Notes: generated from the sequence alone by a model not told the origin. A stretch of DNA of 64,000 bases from JAVBWI01 sp036677445 (GCA_036677445.1 JAVBWI010000027.1:62001-126000), one strand, 5' to 3'. Positions 51,364 through 60,078 are shown, counted from the first letter of the stretch. A program made the numbers and translations.

Positions 51364-52080
51364 ATGCTCGAAGCACAGAATATCAGCTATTCCTACCCGA
51401 ACGGGCCCTACGCGCTGCGCGGCGTCAGCCTGACGCTCAACCGCGGGGAGATTGTGGGGCTGCTGGGCGAAAACGGCGCGGGCAAGACCACGCTGATGAA
51501 ATGTCTTTTGGGGCTGTACCGGCCGGATAACGGCAGCGTAACGCTGGACGGGGAAAGCGGCGAGCGCATACGCGGCGAGCTCGCCTATGTCAGCGGCCAG
51601 GGCGCGTCGTTCTCCCGGTACACGCCGCTGGAGATGGGCGAGTTTCTGGCGGAATTCCACCCGCGCTTTGCGCTTGAAAAGTACCATAAACTGCTGCGCT
51701 TTTTCGAGCTGCCCGACCAGCCCGTCTGCCATATGTCCGCGGGACAGCGGGCGCGCGCGGAGCTCGCCTGCGGGTTTTGCCGGGGAGCGGGGTATATCCT
51801 GATGGATGAGCCGTTCGCCAACAAGGACGTATTCACCCGGCAGGATTTTTTGAAGCTGATGGCGGGCGCGCTAAACGACAACCAGGCCATACTGCTCGGC
51901 ACCCATTTAGTGCAGGAGGCGGAGCCGGTGATCGGCCGCGCGCTGATACTGCGCGAGGGAAAAATCGTGCGGGATGTGGATATGGAAGCACTGCGCGAAG
52001 AGGGCGGCTCCCTGCTTAAAGTGTTCGCGGACGCCGTGGGCTATGACGCCAAACGCGTGGCGCGCCTGTTTGCGGAATAA
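51364..52080 (+). CDS. ABC transporter ATP-binding protein
   Basis: A 238-residue ATPase with Walker A GENGAGKT (residues 38-45), signature MSAGQRAR (changed from LSGGQ), Walker B YILMDEPF, and the H-loop LGTHL. The Q-loop region reads YVSGQG. It is the YtrB-like ATPase of the operon; with the membrane protein it probably forms an exporter that acts in stress or cell-wall antibiotic response. Last gene of the operon. Confidence 0.92.
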   Translation: MLEAQNISYSYPNGPYALRGVSLTLNRGEIVGLLGENGAGKTTLMKCLLGLYRPDNGSVTLDGESGERIRGELAYVSGQGASFSRYTPLEMGEFLAEFHPRFALEKYHKLLRFFELPDQPVCHMSAGQRARAELACGFCRGAGYILMDEPFANKDVFTRQDFLKLMAGALNDNQAILLGTHLVQEAEPVIGRALILREGKIVRDVDMEALREEGGSLLKVFADAVGYDAKRVARLFAE

Positions 52081-52105
52081 AGCCGACTTCGCGCTATGCC
52101 CGTAC

Positions 52106-52461
52106 CTACGCCCTGCCCAGCAGCACCGCGAGCAGGCACAAGCCAACGCTGAGCAATATGTACAGCACGCCCATGCCTGCCTTTCCGCCGCTTAACAGAT
52201 TGGTTGTTTCCAGCGCGAATGTGGAAAACGTGGTAAAACCGCCGCAAACGCCGACCTTGAGAAGCAGGAGCAGTTCGGGCGAGAGTCCCTCCGCTTTGCC
52301 GGCCAGCCCCGCGAGTACGCCGATGGCCAGCGCGCCAATTACATTGATAAATAGCGTGACGAGCGGGAAGCCCGCGGTTCCGGAACCGGAACCAGACTCA
52401 GCAGGTAGCGGAGCACCGCCCCCGCAAACCCTCCGGTGCCCACCAACAAACAATTCAGCAT
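52106..52461 (-). pseudogene. crcB: crcB fluoride channel gene with frameshift
   Basis: CrcB/Fluc channels export fluoride. The N-terminal part from ATG 52461 (AAGGGGAAG before it) reads LLVGTGGFAGAVLRYLL, a normal CrcB start, but the frame ends at 52339. The rest (PLVTLFINVIGALAIGVL, then VGVCGGFTTFSTFALE) is in another frame from about 52380 to the stop at 52106. The shift is equivalent to loss of one base, next to the direct duplication GGTTCCGGTTCC. Either a true pseudogene or a base-calling error. No fluoride riboswitch was seen. Confidence 0.8.
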
Positions 52462-52485
52462 TCCATTCTTCCCCTTTTCATAAGC

Positions 52486-52529
52486 AAAAGCCGATAACCC
52501 CGCGTCAAACGCGGAAGTTACCGGCTTTT
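52486..52529 (-). terminator. Terminator of the gcv operon
   Basis: Long stem AAAAGCCGGTAACTTCCGCG/CGCGGGGTTATCGGCTTTT (nearly complete) ending in TTTT on the minus strand. Confidence 0.8.
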
Positions 52530-52601
52530 CGTGAGCGTTTTTGCGTTTGTTACAGGAAATTGTAATCCTGCAAGGTAGGATGGCCGTTTTTCAATCGCTT
52601 G

Positions 52602-54059
52602 TCAACGGCTTTCCTTTTTTACCCACCGCACGACGGGGTTTCTTGCCGCTTGGGTATTGTCGGGCCTGCCCACGGGGGTGGTTACCGGTGCGGCGTGCAG
52701 GTCGTCAGGGTTTGCCTTAGCCACTTCGGCGATGTCCAGCATGGCGGCGATCAGGCGGTCAAGATCCTCCCGGCTTTCCGTCTCCGTCGGCTCGAACATC
52801 ATGGCTTCGTGCACGATGAGCGGGAAGTAAATTGTGGGCGGATGGAACCCGCGGTCGATGAGCGCCTTGGCAATATCCGTCGTGTGCACCCCATAGCTTA
52901 ACAGCTCGCCCGGCTCCAGCACGCACTCGTGCATGCAGATGCGGTCATGCGGCAAACCGTAGATCCCTTTCAGGTGATGCTGGATATAGTTTGCGTTGAG
53001 CACAGCGTTCTCGCTTGCTTCCTTCAACCCTTCGCCGCCCAGCGAGAGTATGTACGCATACGCCTTGACCAGCACGCCGAAGTTCGCGAAAAAAGTCTTT
53101 ACCTGCCCGATGGACAGCGGCCGGTCATAATCGGGCAGGGCGGCGGCATCCCCTTCATGCGGGAATATGACGGGGCGGGGCAGATAGGGTATCAGCTCTT
53201 TTTTCACGCCCACCGGGCCGGAGCCCGGGCCGCCGCCGCCATGCGGGGTGGCAAACGTCTTGTGCAAATTGATATGCACCACGTCAAAGCCCATATCGCC
53301 CGGCCGCGCGACGCCCATGATGGCGTTGGCGTTGGCGCCGTCGTAGTATAAAAGCCCGCCCGCTTCGTGTACAAGCCTGGCGATCTCGACAATATTGCGC
53401 TCGAACAGGCCCAGCGTGCTGGGGTTGGTGAGCATAAGCCCCGCGGTCTGATCGCTGAGCTTTTCGCGCAGGGCATCTAAATCCACCCCGCCGTCGGGCG
53501 CGGACTTGATTTCCACCGCCTTGAAGCCCGCAAGCGCGGCGGAAGCCGGGTTGGTGCCGTGCGCGGCGTCGGGTATGAGCATTTCGGTCCGGCCATACTC
53601 CTGCCGCATGTCGTGGTAGGCCTTGATGACCATCAGCCCCGCCAGCTCCCCGTGCGCGCCCGCCGCGGGCTGCAACGTGAATTTATCCATGCCGCAGATC
53701 TCGCACAGCGCGCGGTCCAGCTCCGCCATCAGCTTAAAAACGCCCAGCAGGTCGCTTTCCTCCAGCAGCGGATGCAGATCGTTAAAGAGCGCGGGCAGCT
53801 CCTCGTTCACCTTGGGGTTATACTTCATGGTGCAGCTGCCCAGCGGGTAGCTTCCGTTATCCACGCCGTAATTGCGGCGGGAAAGGCGGGTATAGTGGCG
53901 GATGAGCCCGACTTCGGAAAGCTCGGGCAGCGGCAGGGCAGCGCCCAAGAGTTCCTCCGGCAGCAGGCCGTCCAGCTGCGGCACGTCAAGCAGCGGCAGG
54001 TCCGCCGCGCGGCGGCCGGGGTGGCTCTGTTCAAACAGCAGCGGCGCTGTACTTCTCAT
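52602..54059 (-). CDS. gcvPB: Glycine dehydrogenase (decarboxylating) subunit 2
   Basis: A 485-residue PLP subunit of the glycine cleavage P-protein. PLP is bound by Lys in HINLHKTFATPHGGGG; GSCTMKYNPK and AAGAHGELAGL are also typical. It decarboxylates glycine and passes the methylamine to the lipoyl arm of GcvH. ATG 54059 overlaps the gcvPA stop (ATGA), so the subunits are made together. Last gene of the operon. Confidence 0.97.
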   Translation of the reverse strand: MRSTAPLLFEQSHPGRRAADLPLLDVPQLDGLLPEELLGAALPLPELSEVGLIRHYTRLSRRNYGVDNGSYPLGSCTMKYNPKVNEELPALFNDLHPLLEESDLLGVFKLMAELDRALCEICGMDKFTLQPAAGAHGELAGLMVIKAYHDMRQEYGRTEMLIPDAAHGTNPASAALAGFKAVEIKSAPDGGVDLDALREKLSDQTAGLMLTNPSTLGLFERNIVEIARLVHEAGGLLYYDGANANAIMGVARPGDMGFDVVHINLHKTFATPHGGGGPGSGPVGVKKELIPYLPRPVIFPHEGDAAALPDYDRPLSIGQVKTFFANFGVLVKAYAYILSLGGEGLKEASENAVLNANYIQHHLKGIYGLPHDRICMHECVLEPGELLSYGVHTTDIAKALIDRGFHPPTIYFPLIVHEAMMFEPTETESREDLDRLIAAMLDIAEVAKANPDDLHAAPVTTPVGRPDNTQAARNPVVRWVKKESR

Positions 54060-55393
54060 TTTGCGCTCACCTCCAATGCATTCAGGAACGCGTCGATCTC
54101 TTCGCGCGTGTTCATTTCCGTGGCGCAATAAAGAATTCCACGGTCGCCGGGGAAATACCGGTTGAGCCGCAGTCCGCCGATAAAGCCGCGGTCCCGGAGC
54201 TTGGCGTTGAGTACCGCGGGCTCCTTCGCGGAATCTATCACGAACTCGTGGAAGAAGGGGGTATCCATATAGCGCCCGCGCATGCCGGGAACGGCGAGTA
54301 TGCCGTCGCGGAGGTAATGCGCCTTTTGCAGGCAAAGCGACGCGACCTCTTTGAGGCCCTGCGGGCCCATCGCCGCAAGGTATACCGCGGCGCTCATGGC
54401 ACACAGGCTCTGGTTGGAGCAGATGTTGGAGGACGCTTTTTCGCGCCGGATATGCTGTTCGCGCGCCTGCAGCGTCAGCACGAACGCGCGGTTGCCCTCG
54501 TTATCCGCCGTTTCACCCACGATCCTTCCGGGCAGGTTGCGGATATACTGCTGCTTTGCCGTCATAAACCCGAGATACGGGCCGCCCGCGCAAAGCGGCA
54601 TGCCCAGCGGCTGGCCCTCGCCCACGCAGATATCCGCGCCGCAATCGCCGGGGCGCTTCAACAGCCCTAGCGAAATGGGGTTGGCCACCGCAACCAGGAG
54701 CGCCTTGTGCGCGTGCAGCAGCTCCGCCGCGGGGGTAAAAGCTTCGACGCAGCCGAAGAAGTTGGGGCTTTGCAAAAGCGCGCCCGCGGCGCCTTCCATA
54801 TTTGCCTCCAGCGCGGACAGATCCGTGAGCCCCTCGCTAGTAAGCGGTATTTCGACGAGCTCAAAGCCCGCAAAGCGCGCATAGGTTTTGAGCGTGCCGA
54901 CATACTGCGGGTTGAGGCCCGCGGAATAGAGCACCTTACTTTTGCGCGTCGCACCGCGCAGCATCACCATGGCTTCGGCGCAGGCCGTGCCGCCGTCGTA
55001 TACGGAGGCGTTGGAAACGTCCAGCCCGGTCAGCTCGCAAAGAAGCGTCTGGTATTCGAATATGCTCTGCAGCATGCCCTGGCTCATTTCCGCCTGATAC
55101 GGGGTATAGGCGGTGTAGAACTCCGCGCGGGAAGTAATTGCGTTCACCACCGCGGGGATGTAATGGCGGTACGCGCCCGCGCCGCGAAAGAGCGGCAGTT
55201 CCCCCGCGCCGCCCGCAAGCGCCTTGAATATGCCGCGCACCTCCTGCTCGCTTTTCCCTGCGGGCAGATTAAGCGGGCGGTTGAGCTCCGCCTCCGCCGG
55301 GATATCCGCAAACAGGTCTTCCATGCGCTCTAAGCCGATGGCCGCAAGCATTTGCCGCCGCTCCTCCGGCGTGTTGGGTACATAGCTTCGCAT
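54056..55393 (-). CDS. gcvPA: Glycine dehydrogenase (decarboxylating) subunit 1
   Basis: A 445-residue subunit that pairs with GcvPB. Family signatures: RSYVPNTPEERRQMLAAIG at the start, FRGAGAYRHYIPAVV, YTPYQAEMSQGMLQSIFEYQ and REKASSNICSNQSLCA. Split P-proteins are usual in Gram-positive bacteria and archaea. It starts 11 nt after the gcvH stop with AAAGGAGGG upstream. Confidence 0.97.
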   Translation of the reverse strand: MRSYVPNTPEERRQMLAAIGLERMEDLFADIPAEAELNRPLNLPAGKSEQEVRGIFKALAGGAGELPLFRGAGAYRHYIPAVVNAITSRAEFYTAYTPYQAEMSQGMLQSIFEYQTLLCELTGLDVSNASVYDGGTACAEAMVMLRGATRKSKVLYSAGLNPQYVGTLKTYARFAGFELVEIPLTSEGLTDLSALEANMEGAAGALLQSPNFFGCVEAFTPAAELLHAHKALLVAVANPISLGLLKRPGDCGADICVGEGQPLGMPLCAGGPYLGFMTAKQQYIRNLPGRIVGETADNEGNRAFVLTLQAREQHIRREKASSNICSNQSLCAMSAAVYLAAMGPQGLKEVASLCLQKAHYLRDGILAVPGMRGRYMDTPFFHEFVIDSAKEPAVLNAKLRDRGFIGGLRLNRYFPGDRGILYCATEMNTREEIDAFLNALEVSAK

Positions 55394-55404
55394 GCGCCCT
55401 CCTT

Positions 55405-55782
55405 TCAGCCCTGTTCGGCAATAAAGGCGTCGTAGGCCGCCGCATCCATCAGCGCGGCTTCGTCAATTTCATTCACTTTAAATATGGCGATGTAATGTTC
55501 ATAGGGCGCTTCGTTTAGAAGCTCCGGATTTGCGTCCAGCGCTTCGTTGACGGCAACAACCTCGCCGCCCACCGGCGTATAGACGTTGGAGACCGCCTTG
55601 ACGGACTCGACCACCGCGAAACTGTCGCCCGCAGCAAAGCTGTCGCCTGCGGCGGGCAGTTCGGCGTACACAATGTCGCCCAGCGCCTCCTGCGCGTGCG
55701 CGGTAATGCCCACGCTGGCGTTTTCGCCCTCGAACAGCACCCATTCATGCTCACTGGTATATTTGCGGTCGTTGGGGGTCAT
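55405..55782 (-). CDS. gcvH: Glycine cleavage system H protein
   Basis: A 125-residue carrier. The lipoylated lysine is Lys62 in VVESVKAVSNVYTP. The segment AAGDSFAAGDSFA before it is a local duplicate-like run but the length is normal. ATG 55782 has AAGGAGG 8 nt upstream; a TTG two codons earlier is less likely. Confidence 0.96.
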   Translation of the reverse strand: MTPNDRKYTSEHEWVLFEGENASVGITAHAQEALGDIVYAELPAAGDSFAAGDSFAVVESVKAVSNVYTPVGGEVVAVNEALDANPELLNEAPYEHYIAIFKVNEIDEAALMDAAAYDAFIAEQG

Positions 55783-55842
55783 AGACAATTCCTCCTTACA
55801 TAATCATACTTTGCGCAATGAATCTGTTGATGTGGGTCCGCT

Positions 55843-56928
55843 TTACCTGCTTCGTTTATAGAACGGCATGGGAACGACCTGCGCGCGAAGCGCGCGGGCG
55901 CGCACCATGATTTCCAGCTCCGGGGCATTTGCGGCTTCCTCCGTGACCAACGCCATGGCGTAATTGCCGCCGAGTGTCGGCGCGGGGGAGCCGGACGTGG
56001 TATGCCCGACAAGCACGCCGTTTTGCATGACCTCCATATGCTCCCGCGCGATGCCGCGGTCCAGGAGTTTTAAGCCTACGCGCCTGCGTTTCGGCGGTGC
56101 GAGCAGCGCGTCCCTGCCGATAAAGCTTTCTTTATTAAGCTTGACGGCAAACGCAAGCCCTGCTTCGAGCGGTGAAATTTCTTTTGTAAGCTCATGGCCG
56201 TAGAGTGGCATGCACGCTTCAAAGCGCAGCGTGTCGCGCGCGCCAAGGCCGCAGGGCAAAATGTCAAACGCCTTCCCGGCTTCCATCAGCGCCGCGTGCA
56301 GCGCGGGGCCGTTTGGTGATTCGCAGTAGATCTCAAATCCATCCTCGCCGGTATAGCCCGTGCGCGACACCACTGCGGGAATGCCCGCCACATTGATCCT
56401 GGATACAAAGGTATAGTTCTTCTCGGGCAGCGCCGTATCGCACAGGGGGGCAAGCAGCTGCTCCGCTTTCGGCCCCTGCAGCGCAAGCTGCGCCCAGGCG
56501 GCGGATTCGTTTTTGAGCACCGCGTCATACCCCGCGGCCTGCGCCTGCATCCATGCGAAATCCTTATCGGTATTGGACGCATTGACCACCACGAGATATT
56601 TTTCTTCGGTAAACTTGTAGACGAGTACGTCATCCACCGTGCCGCCGTCGGGATAGCACATGACGGAATACCGGCAGCGGCCGACCTGCATGGAAGCGAT
56701 GTCATTGGTCAGGATGTTCTGCAAATAAGGAAGCGCCCCCGGCCCTTTTACGAACACCTCGCCCATATGGGATACGTCGAACAACCCGCAGCGTTCGCGC
56801 ACGGCCTTGTGCTCCTCCAATATAGAGGAATACTGCACCGGCAGCGCCCAGCCGCCAAAGTCCACCATTTTGCCGCAGAGCGTCAGATGCGTTTGGTAAA
56901 GCGGCGTTTTTTTCAATCCATCCTCCAT
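55843..56928 (-). CDS. gcvT: Aminomethyltransferase (T protein)
   Basis: A 361-residue enzyme that releases ammonia and makes methylene-tetrahydrofolate. TPLYQTHLTLCGKMVDFGGW, the folate-site FDVSHMGEV, RTGYTGEDGFEIYC and LGARDTLRFEACMPLYGHEL are conserved. First gene of gcvT-gcvH-gcvPA-gcvPB; GGAGG precedes the ATG. Its leader holds the glycine riboswitch. Confidence 0.97.
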   Translation of the reverse strand: MEDGLKKTPLYQTHLTLCGKMVDFGGWALPVQYSSILEEHKAVRERCGLFDVSHMGEVFVKGPGALPYLQNILTNDIASMQVGRCRYSVMCYPDGGTVDDVLVYKFTEEKYLVVVNASNTDKDFAWMQAQAAGYDAVLKNESAAWAQLALQGPKAEQLLAPLCDTALPEKNYTFVSRINVAGIPAVVSRTGYTGEDGFEIYCESPNGPALHAALMEAGKAFDILPCGLGARDTLRFEACMPLYGHELTKEISPLEAGLAFAVKLNKESFIGRDALLAPPKRRRVGLKLLDRGIAREHMEVMQNGVLVGHTTSGSPAPTLGGNYAMALVTEEAANAPELEIMVRARALRAQVVPMPFYKRSR

Positions 56929-57010
56929 AGTGTGAACCTCCTGTTTTAGTATGTGTCACCCGAACGCCATATCCTGCTTGGCTCTCCCTTTGCCAAAAAG
57001 CACAATAAAA

Positions 57011-57034
57011 GGCGCGCTAAACACATAGCGCGCC
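57011..57034 (-). terminator. Expression-platform terminator of the glycine riboswitch
   Basis: GGCGCGCTA/TAGCGCGCC followed by TTTTATTGTG on the minus strand, directly after aptamer II; its 5' arm overlaps the end of the aptamer, so glycine binding would prevent it. Confidence 0.8.
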
Positions 57035-57355
57035 TCCGTCCTTGCGCCTGAGAGATTCCCCTTCTAAGTAACCTCTGATTAATTCGGAACGTTGTCTTGA
57101 CGGCTGGTTTCATGTCCTGCTGCGTTAAGCTAAAATCTTGAAATAGCGCCGCTATTCCTTCGATTTTGCTCCTTGCAGGCCCAGATACCATCTCGTCAAC
57201 CCATCATCCCTCATTTCATCAGTGCTTACCAAAAAGGGTTGCCCCGTCGGCGCCATAATCAAATGGCTTTCCGGAGTTTTGTCAGAGCACGGTTCTTTTG
57301 CCTGAGAGTTTTTGCTTTTCCCCTTCGGCGCCGCGTACGCGGTCTCTCCCGAGCC
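57035..57355 (-). promoter_or_regulatory. Tandem glycine riboswitch, second aptamer carrying an inserted repeat
   Basis: Aptamer I (about 57355-57260) has GGAGAGACCG, GCGCCGAAGGGG, ACTCTCAGGCAAAAG and GACAAAACTCCGG. Aptamer II starts with GGCGCCGACGGGGCAACCC (near 57252-57234) and ends with GAATCTCTCAGGCGCAAGGAC (about 57058-57038). Between these halves is the 165-bp element R3. Glycine cooperatively turns on gcv genes through this class. Confidence 0.85.
57064..57232 (+). repeat. Element R3, copy 2, inside the glycine riboswitch
   Basis: Direct repeat of 5411-5574. Its imperfect terminal inverted repeats (GGTAAGCACTGAT at one end against AGTAACCTCTGAT) extend the stem CCCTT/AAGGG of aptamer II into one long hairpin. 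Confidence 0.85.
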
Positions 57356-57384
57356 CGTCATCCAAACATATTCTGTTTTTACCG

Positions 57385-57426
57385 TCTTGTATACTTTATT
57401 CTTTTTTGAAATTATCTTGTATACTT
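57385..57426 (-). promoter_or_regulatory. Direct repeats at the gcv transcription start
   Basis: AAGTATACAAGA occurs twice on the minus strand, 30 bp apart (57385-57396 and 57415-57426), just downstream of the -10; GTATAC is a palindrome. A possible regulator site. Confidence 0.45.
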
Positions 57427-57428
57427 TT

Positions 57429-57456
57429 AGTATAACAATCTCAAATATAATTGCAA
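57429..57456 (-). promoter_or_regulatory. gcv operon promoter, sigma-A type
   Basis: TTGCAA (57451-57456), 16 nt, TATACT (57429-57434) on the minus strand, about 65 nt before aptamer I. Confidence 0.65.
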
Positions 57457-57604
57457 GCATAAGGTGGTAAGCTGCCTAAGGAATTACATCGCCCCTATGC
57501 AGCGCCGCCTACAGCGTCCGAATAATCAGGATACAGGTGACAAACAAATGGTTGGATATATGAAACGGATACTCAACGGCGGTGACATTTGTCCATATGC
57601 TTCA

Positions 57605-57662
57605 TTGACATTGCCGCTGCGCAGGCTGTATAATTTAAACAAAGTGTCTGGAAACGTTTCCG
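57605..57662 (+). promoter_or_regulatory. Orphan consensus promoter with LacI-type operator
   Basis: TTGACA (57605-57610), 18 nt, TATAAT (57629-57634), then the palindrome TGGAAACGTTTCCG (57649-57662) at about +9 to +22. It resembles LacI/CcpA-family operators. Confidence 0.7.
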
Positions 57663-57880
57663 GCCGCCTGTGCGCGGCAAACCAGTTCATCAGCGGTTAT
57701 CCAAAGACGCACGCCGCCTGATGGTTTGCTCGCCGGACGCCGGTATTCGCATGCCGATTTTGCCAATGCCGGGCTTATGTTCAGGCTGCTTAAACCCTTG
57801 GCATGGCTTGACTGCCCCATGAACGTTGCCCTATGCGCCGCCCCGTACCGCCCGGGTACAGGGCGGCGCAGCCCGTTTTG
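57641..57880 (+). ncRNA. Candidate small RNA between the gcv promoter and malQ
   Basis: The transcript from the orphan promoter would run to the strong hairpin at 57835-57869 followed by TTTT (about 240 nt). No frame in it has a good ribosome site and start. It holds a stem GCAAACCA/TGGTTTGC (57677-57728). It could instead be a long malQ leader with an attenuator. Confidence 0.4.
57835..57879 (+). terminator. Terminator-like hairpin upstream of malQ
   Basis: GCGCCGCCCCGTACC pairs with GGGTACAGGGCGGCGC around a 4-nt loop; GTTTTG follows. Confidence 0.55.
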
Positions 57881-57886
57881 GGAAAA

Positions 57887-57922
57887 CCAAACGTTTACGC
57901 GCCGCCCGCAATGTGCTATGCT
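57887..57922 (+). promoter_or_regulatory. malQ promoter with LacI-type operator over the -35
   Basis: CCAAACGTTTACG (57887-57899) overlaps the -35 TTTACG (57894-57899); TATGCT (57917-57922) lies 17 nt downstream. The AAACGTTT core equals that of the upstream operator. Confidence 0.55.
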
Positions 57923-57948
57923 CAACACATGACCTCAAGGAGGACGCC

Positions 57949-59427
57949 ATGCGTAAGAGCGGTATCTTACTGCATATCACTTCGCTCCCTTCCCCCCACG
58001 GCATCGGTACGATGGGGCGCGAAGCATTCGCTTTTGCGGAGTTTCTGCATGCGGCGCGCCAGCGTTATTGGCAGATGCTTCCCTTAGGCCCTACCGGCTT
58101 TGGAGATTCGCCTTACCAATCCTTTTCCTCGTTTGCCGGCAACCCGTACCTGATCGACCTTACGCTGTTGACCGAGGACGGCCTGCTGAGCCCCGGCGAA
58201 GCGGATGCGGCCGATTGGGGCAACGACGCACGCCGGGTGGATTATAACGCAATATTCCGGCATCGGTATGCCCTGCTGCGCAGGGCATACCGCCGCGGCT
58301 ATGCACGCGACGCCGCGCAGGTAGACGCGTTTATGCGGGAAAACGCGCACTGGCTGCCGGATTATGCGCTGTTTATGGCGCTCAAGGCACACTTTTCCAT
58401 GCGCGCATGGATGGAATGGGAGGACGCGGATATCCGCCTGCGCAAGCCGGAGGCGCTTGTCCGCTACCGGGAACTGCTTTTTGACGACATCCAATTCCAC
58501 GCCTATGTACAGTACCTGTTCTTCTCGCAATGGGCCGCGCTCAAAGCGTACTGCGGGGCGCTTAATATATCGCTCATAGGCGACCTGCCTATTTATGTGG
58601 CGCTCGACTCGGCGGACGTTTGGGCGCGGCCGGAAAACTACCTGCTGGATGAAGCGCGCCGCCCCGCGTACGTGGCGGGCGTACCGCCGGATTATTTTTC
58701 CGCCACGGGCCAGCTTTGGGGCAACCCCATTTACGACTGGGCGCACATGCGGGAGGACGGCTATGCCTGGTGGATGCGGCGCATAGAGGCCTCGGCAGGG
58801 CTGTTCGACGTGCTGCGCATCGACCATTTCAGGGGCCTGGAAAGCTATTGGCGCGTACCCTACGGGAACGAGACCGCGCAAAACGGCGAATGGGTAAGAG
58901 GCCCCGGGCCGGGCTTTGTGCAGACGCTTAAGGGAAACTTCCCCAATCTTCCCATCATCGCGGAGGATCTGGGTTTTTTGACGGAGGATGTGCATGCGCT
59001 GTTGAAAAGCGCGGGATACCCCGGCATGCGGGTGTTGCAGTTTGCGTTTGACTCCCGGGAGGAAAGCCGTTATCTCCCCCATACCTATGAACCGCATTGC
59101 GTTTGTTACACTGGTACGCACGACAACAACACCGCCGCAGGCTGGATGCACGATGGCGACCCGGAGGCGGTGGGCTATGCGGACGAGTATCTGGGGCTCA
59201 ACGCGCAGGAAGGGCTGCATTGGGGTATCATCCGCGGCGGCATGAGCTCCGTGGCGGAACTGTTCATCGCACAGATGCAGGATTACCTGGGGCTTGGCGC
59301 ACAGGCGCGCATGAATACGCCGAGTACGCTGGGCGGCAACTGGCAGTGGCGGATGCTGCCCGGCGAGGCGGACGCGGCGCTCTCGGAAAAGATCGCAAGG
59401 TATACAAAAATGTACGGACGGGGGTAA
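57949..59427 (+). CDS. malQ: 4-alpha-glucanotransferase (amylomaltase)
   Basis: A 492-residue GH77 enzyme that moves maltooligosaccharide units and releases glucose. Motifs: SGILLHITSLPSPHGIGTMG, VLRIDHFRGLESYW (nucleophile Asp), IIAEDLGF (acid/base Glu) and TGTHDNNT (third acid). Length is typical of the short form. AAGGAGG precedes the ATG at 57949. No other maltose genes are adjacent. Confidence 0.96.
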   Translation: MRKSGILLHITSLPSPHGIGTMGREAFAFAEFLHAARQRYWQMLPLGPTGFGDSPYQSFSSFAGNPYLIDLTLLTEDGLLSPGEADAADWGNDARRVDYNAIFRHRYALLRRAYRRGYARDAAQVDAFMRENAHWLPDYALFMALKAHFSMRAWMEWEDADIRLRKPEALVRYRELLFDDIQFHAYVQYLFFSQWAALKAYCGALNISLIGDLPIYVALDSADVWARPENYLLDEARRPAYVAGVPPDYFSATGQLWGNPIYDWAHMREDGYAWWMRRIEASAGLFDVLRIDHFRGLESYWRVPYGNETAQNGEWVRGPGPGFVQTLKGNFPNLPIIAEDLGFLTEDVHALLKSAGYPGMRVLQFAFDSREESRYLPHTYEPHCVCYTGTHDNNTAAGWMHDGDPEAVGYADEYLGLNAQEGLHWGIIRGGMSSVAELFIAQMQDYLGLGAQARMNTPSTLGGNWQWRMLPGEADAALSEKIARYTKMYGRG

Positions 59428-59476
59428 GACGGGGGAACAGGTAGAAGCCTTAAGAACCGTATCCGTTTCGATCACG

Positions 59477-59508
59477 CGCATTGCGCGATCGTATTTTTAT
59501 GCATTTTT
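59477..59508 (+). terminator. Terminator of malQ
   Basis: CGATCACGCG/CGCGATCG-type hairpin followed by TATTTTTATG. Confidence 0.75.
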
Positions 59509-59526
59509 TCATAAAGGGGCTAACGC

Positions 59527-60078
59527 ATGAGATCAGTCTATATTCTACTGACCCGGACCAACACGCTCTTTGCACGGGCTATCCACCGAATCACAGGCGA
59601 TTCCTACACGCATGCAGCTTTGGGAATGGACCGCAGCCTGCATAAATTATACAGTTTTGGAAGGCGGTATTCTTACCTTATGCTGCCCGGCGGATTGATC
59701 ACGGAGAATATCCATGCCGGCGTGTACGGGCGCAACGGGCAGGCGCCCGCCGTTTTATGCGAAATACGGGTTTCGGACGCCGTATACGGTAAAATTGAAA
59801 AAACCATAGGCGATATGATGCGCAACAGCAGAAAGTACCACTACAGCATCATCGGCGCCTGGGCCTGCTATTTCAATATTCCCTGTCGCCGCAGCCGTCA
59901 CTTTTTTTGCTCCCAGTTTGTTGCGGAGGTGATCCGGCAAAGCGGCGCGCTGCAGCTGCCAAAGGATCCTTCCCTGATGATGCCGGACGACTTTCTGCGT
60001 TTGCCCGATGTGGAAACCGTATACTCCGGCGCATTGGGAGCGATACGCGCTCCCGGCGTAAAACAGGCAGTTTCATAA
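59527..60078 (+). CDS. Permuted NlpC/P60-like (YiiX-type) protein
   Basis: A 183-residue protein. His29 in GDSYTHAALGMD comes before Cys128 in RHFFCSQFVAEVI, the circularly permuted papain-like order of the YiiX/LRAT-like NlpC/P60 group, which acts as hydrolase or acyltransferase on amide or ester bonds. No signal peptide is visible, so it is probably cytoplasmic. The substrate is unknown. AAAGGGG precedes the ATG. Confidence 0.8.
   Translation: MRSVYILLTRTNTLFARAIHRITGDSYTHAALGMDRSLHKLYSFGRRYSYLMLPGGLITENIHAGVYGRNGQAPAVLCEIRVSDAVYGKIEKTIGDMMRNSRKYHYSIIGAWACYFNIPCRRSRHFFCSQFVAEVIRQSGALQLPKDPSLMMPDDFLRLPDVETVYSGALGAIRAPGVKQAVS

Noticed and set aside
52480..52601. Fluoride riboswitch ahead of crcB
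   Set aside because: The conserved GGNGAUGG...GCCU pattern is missing; the only structure is the gcv operon terminator.
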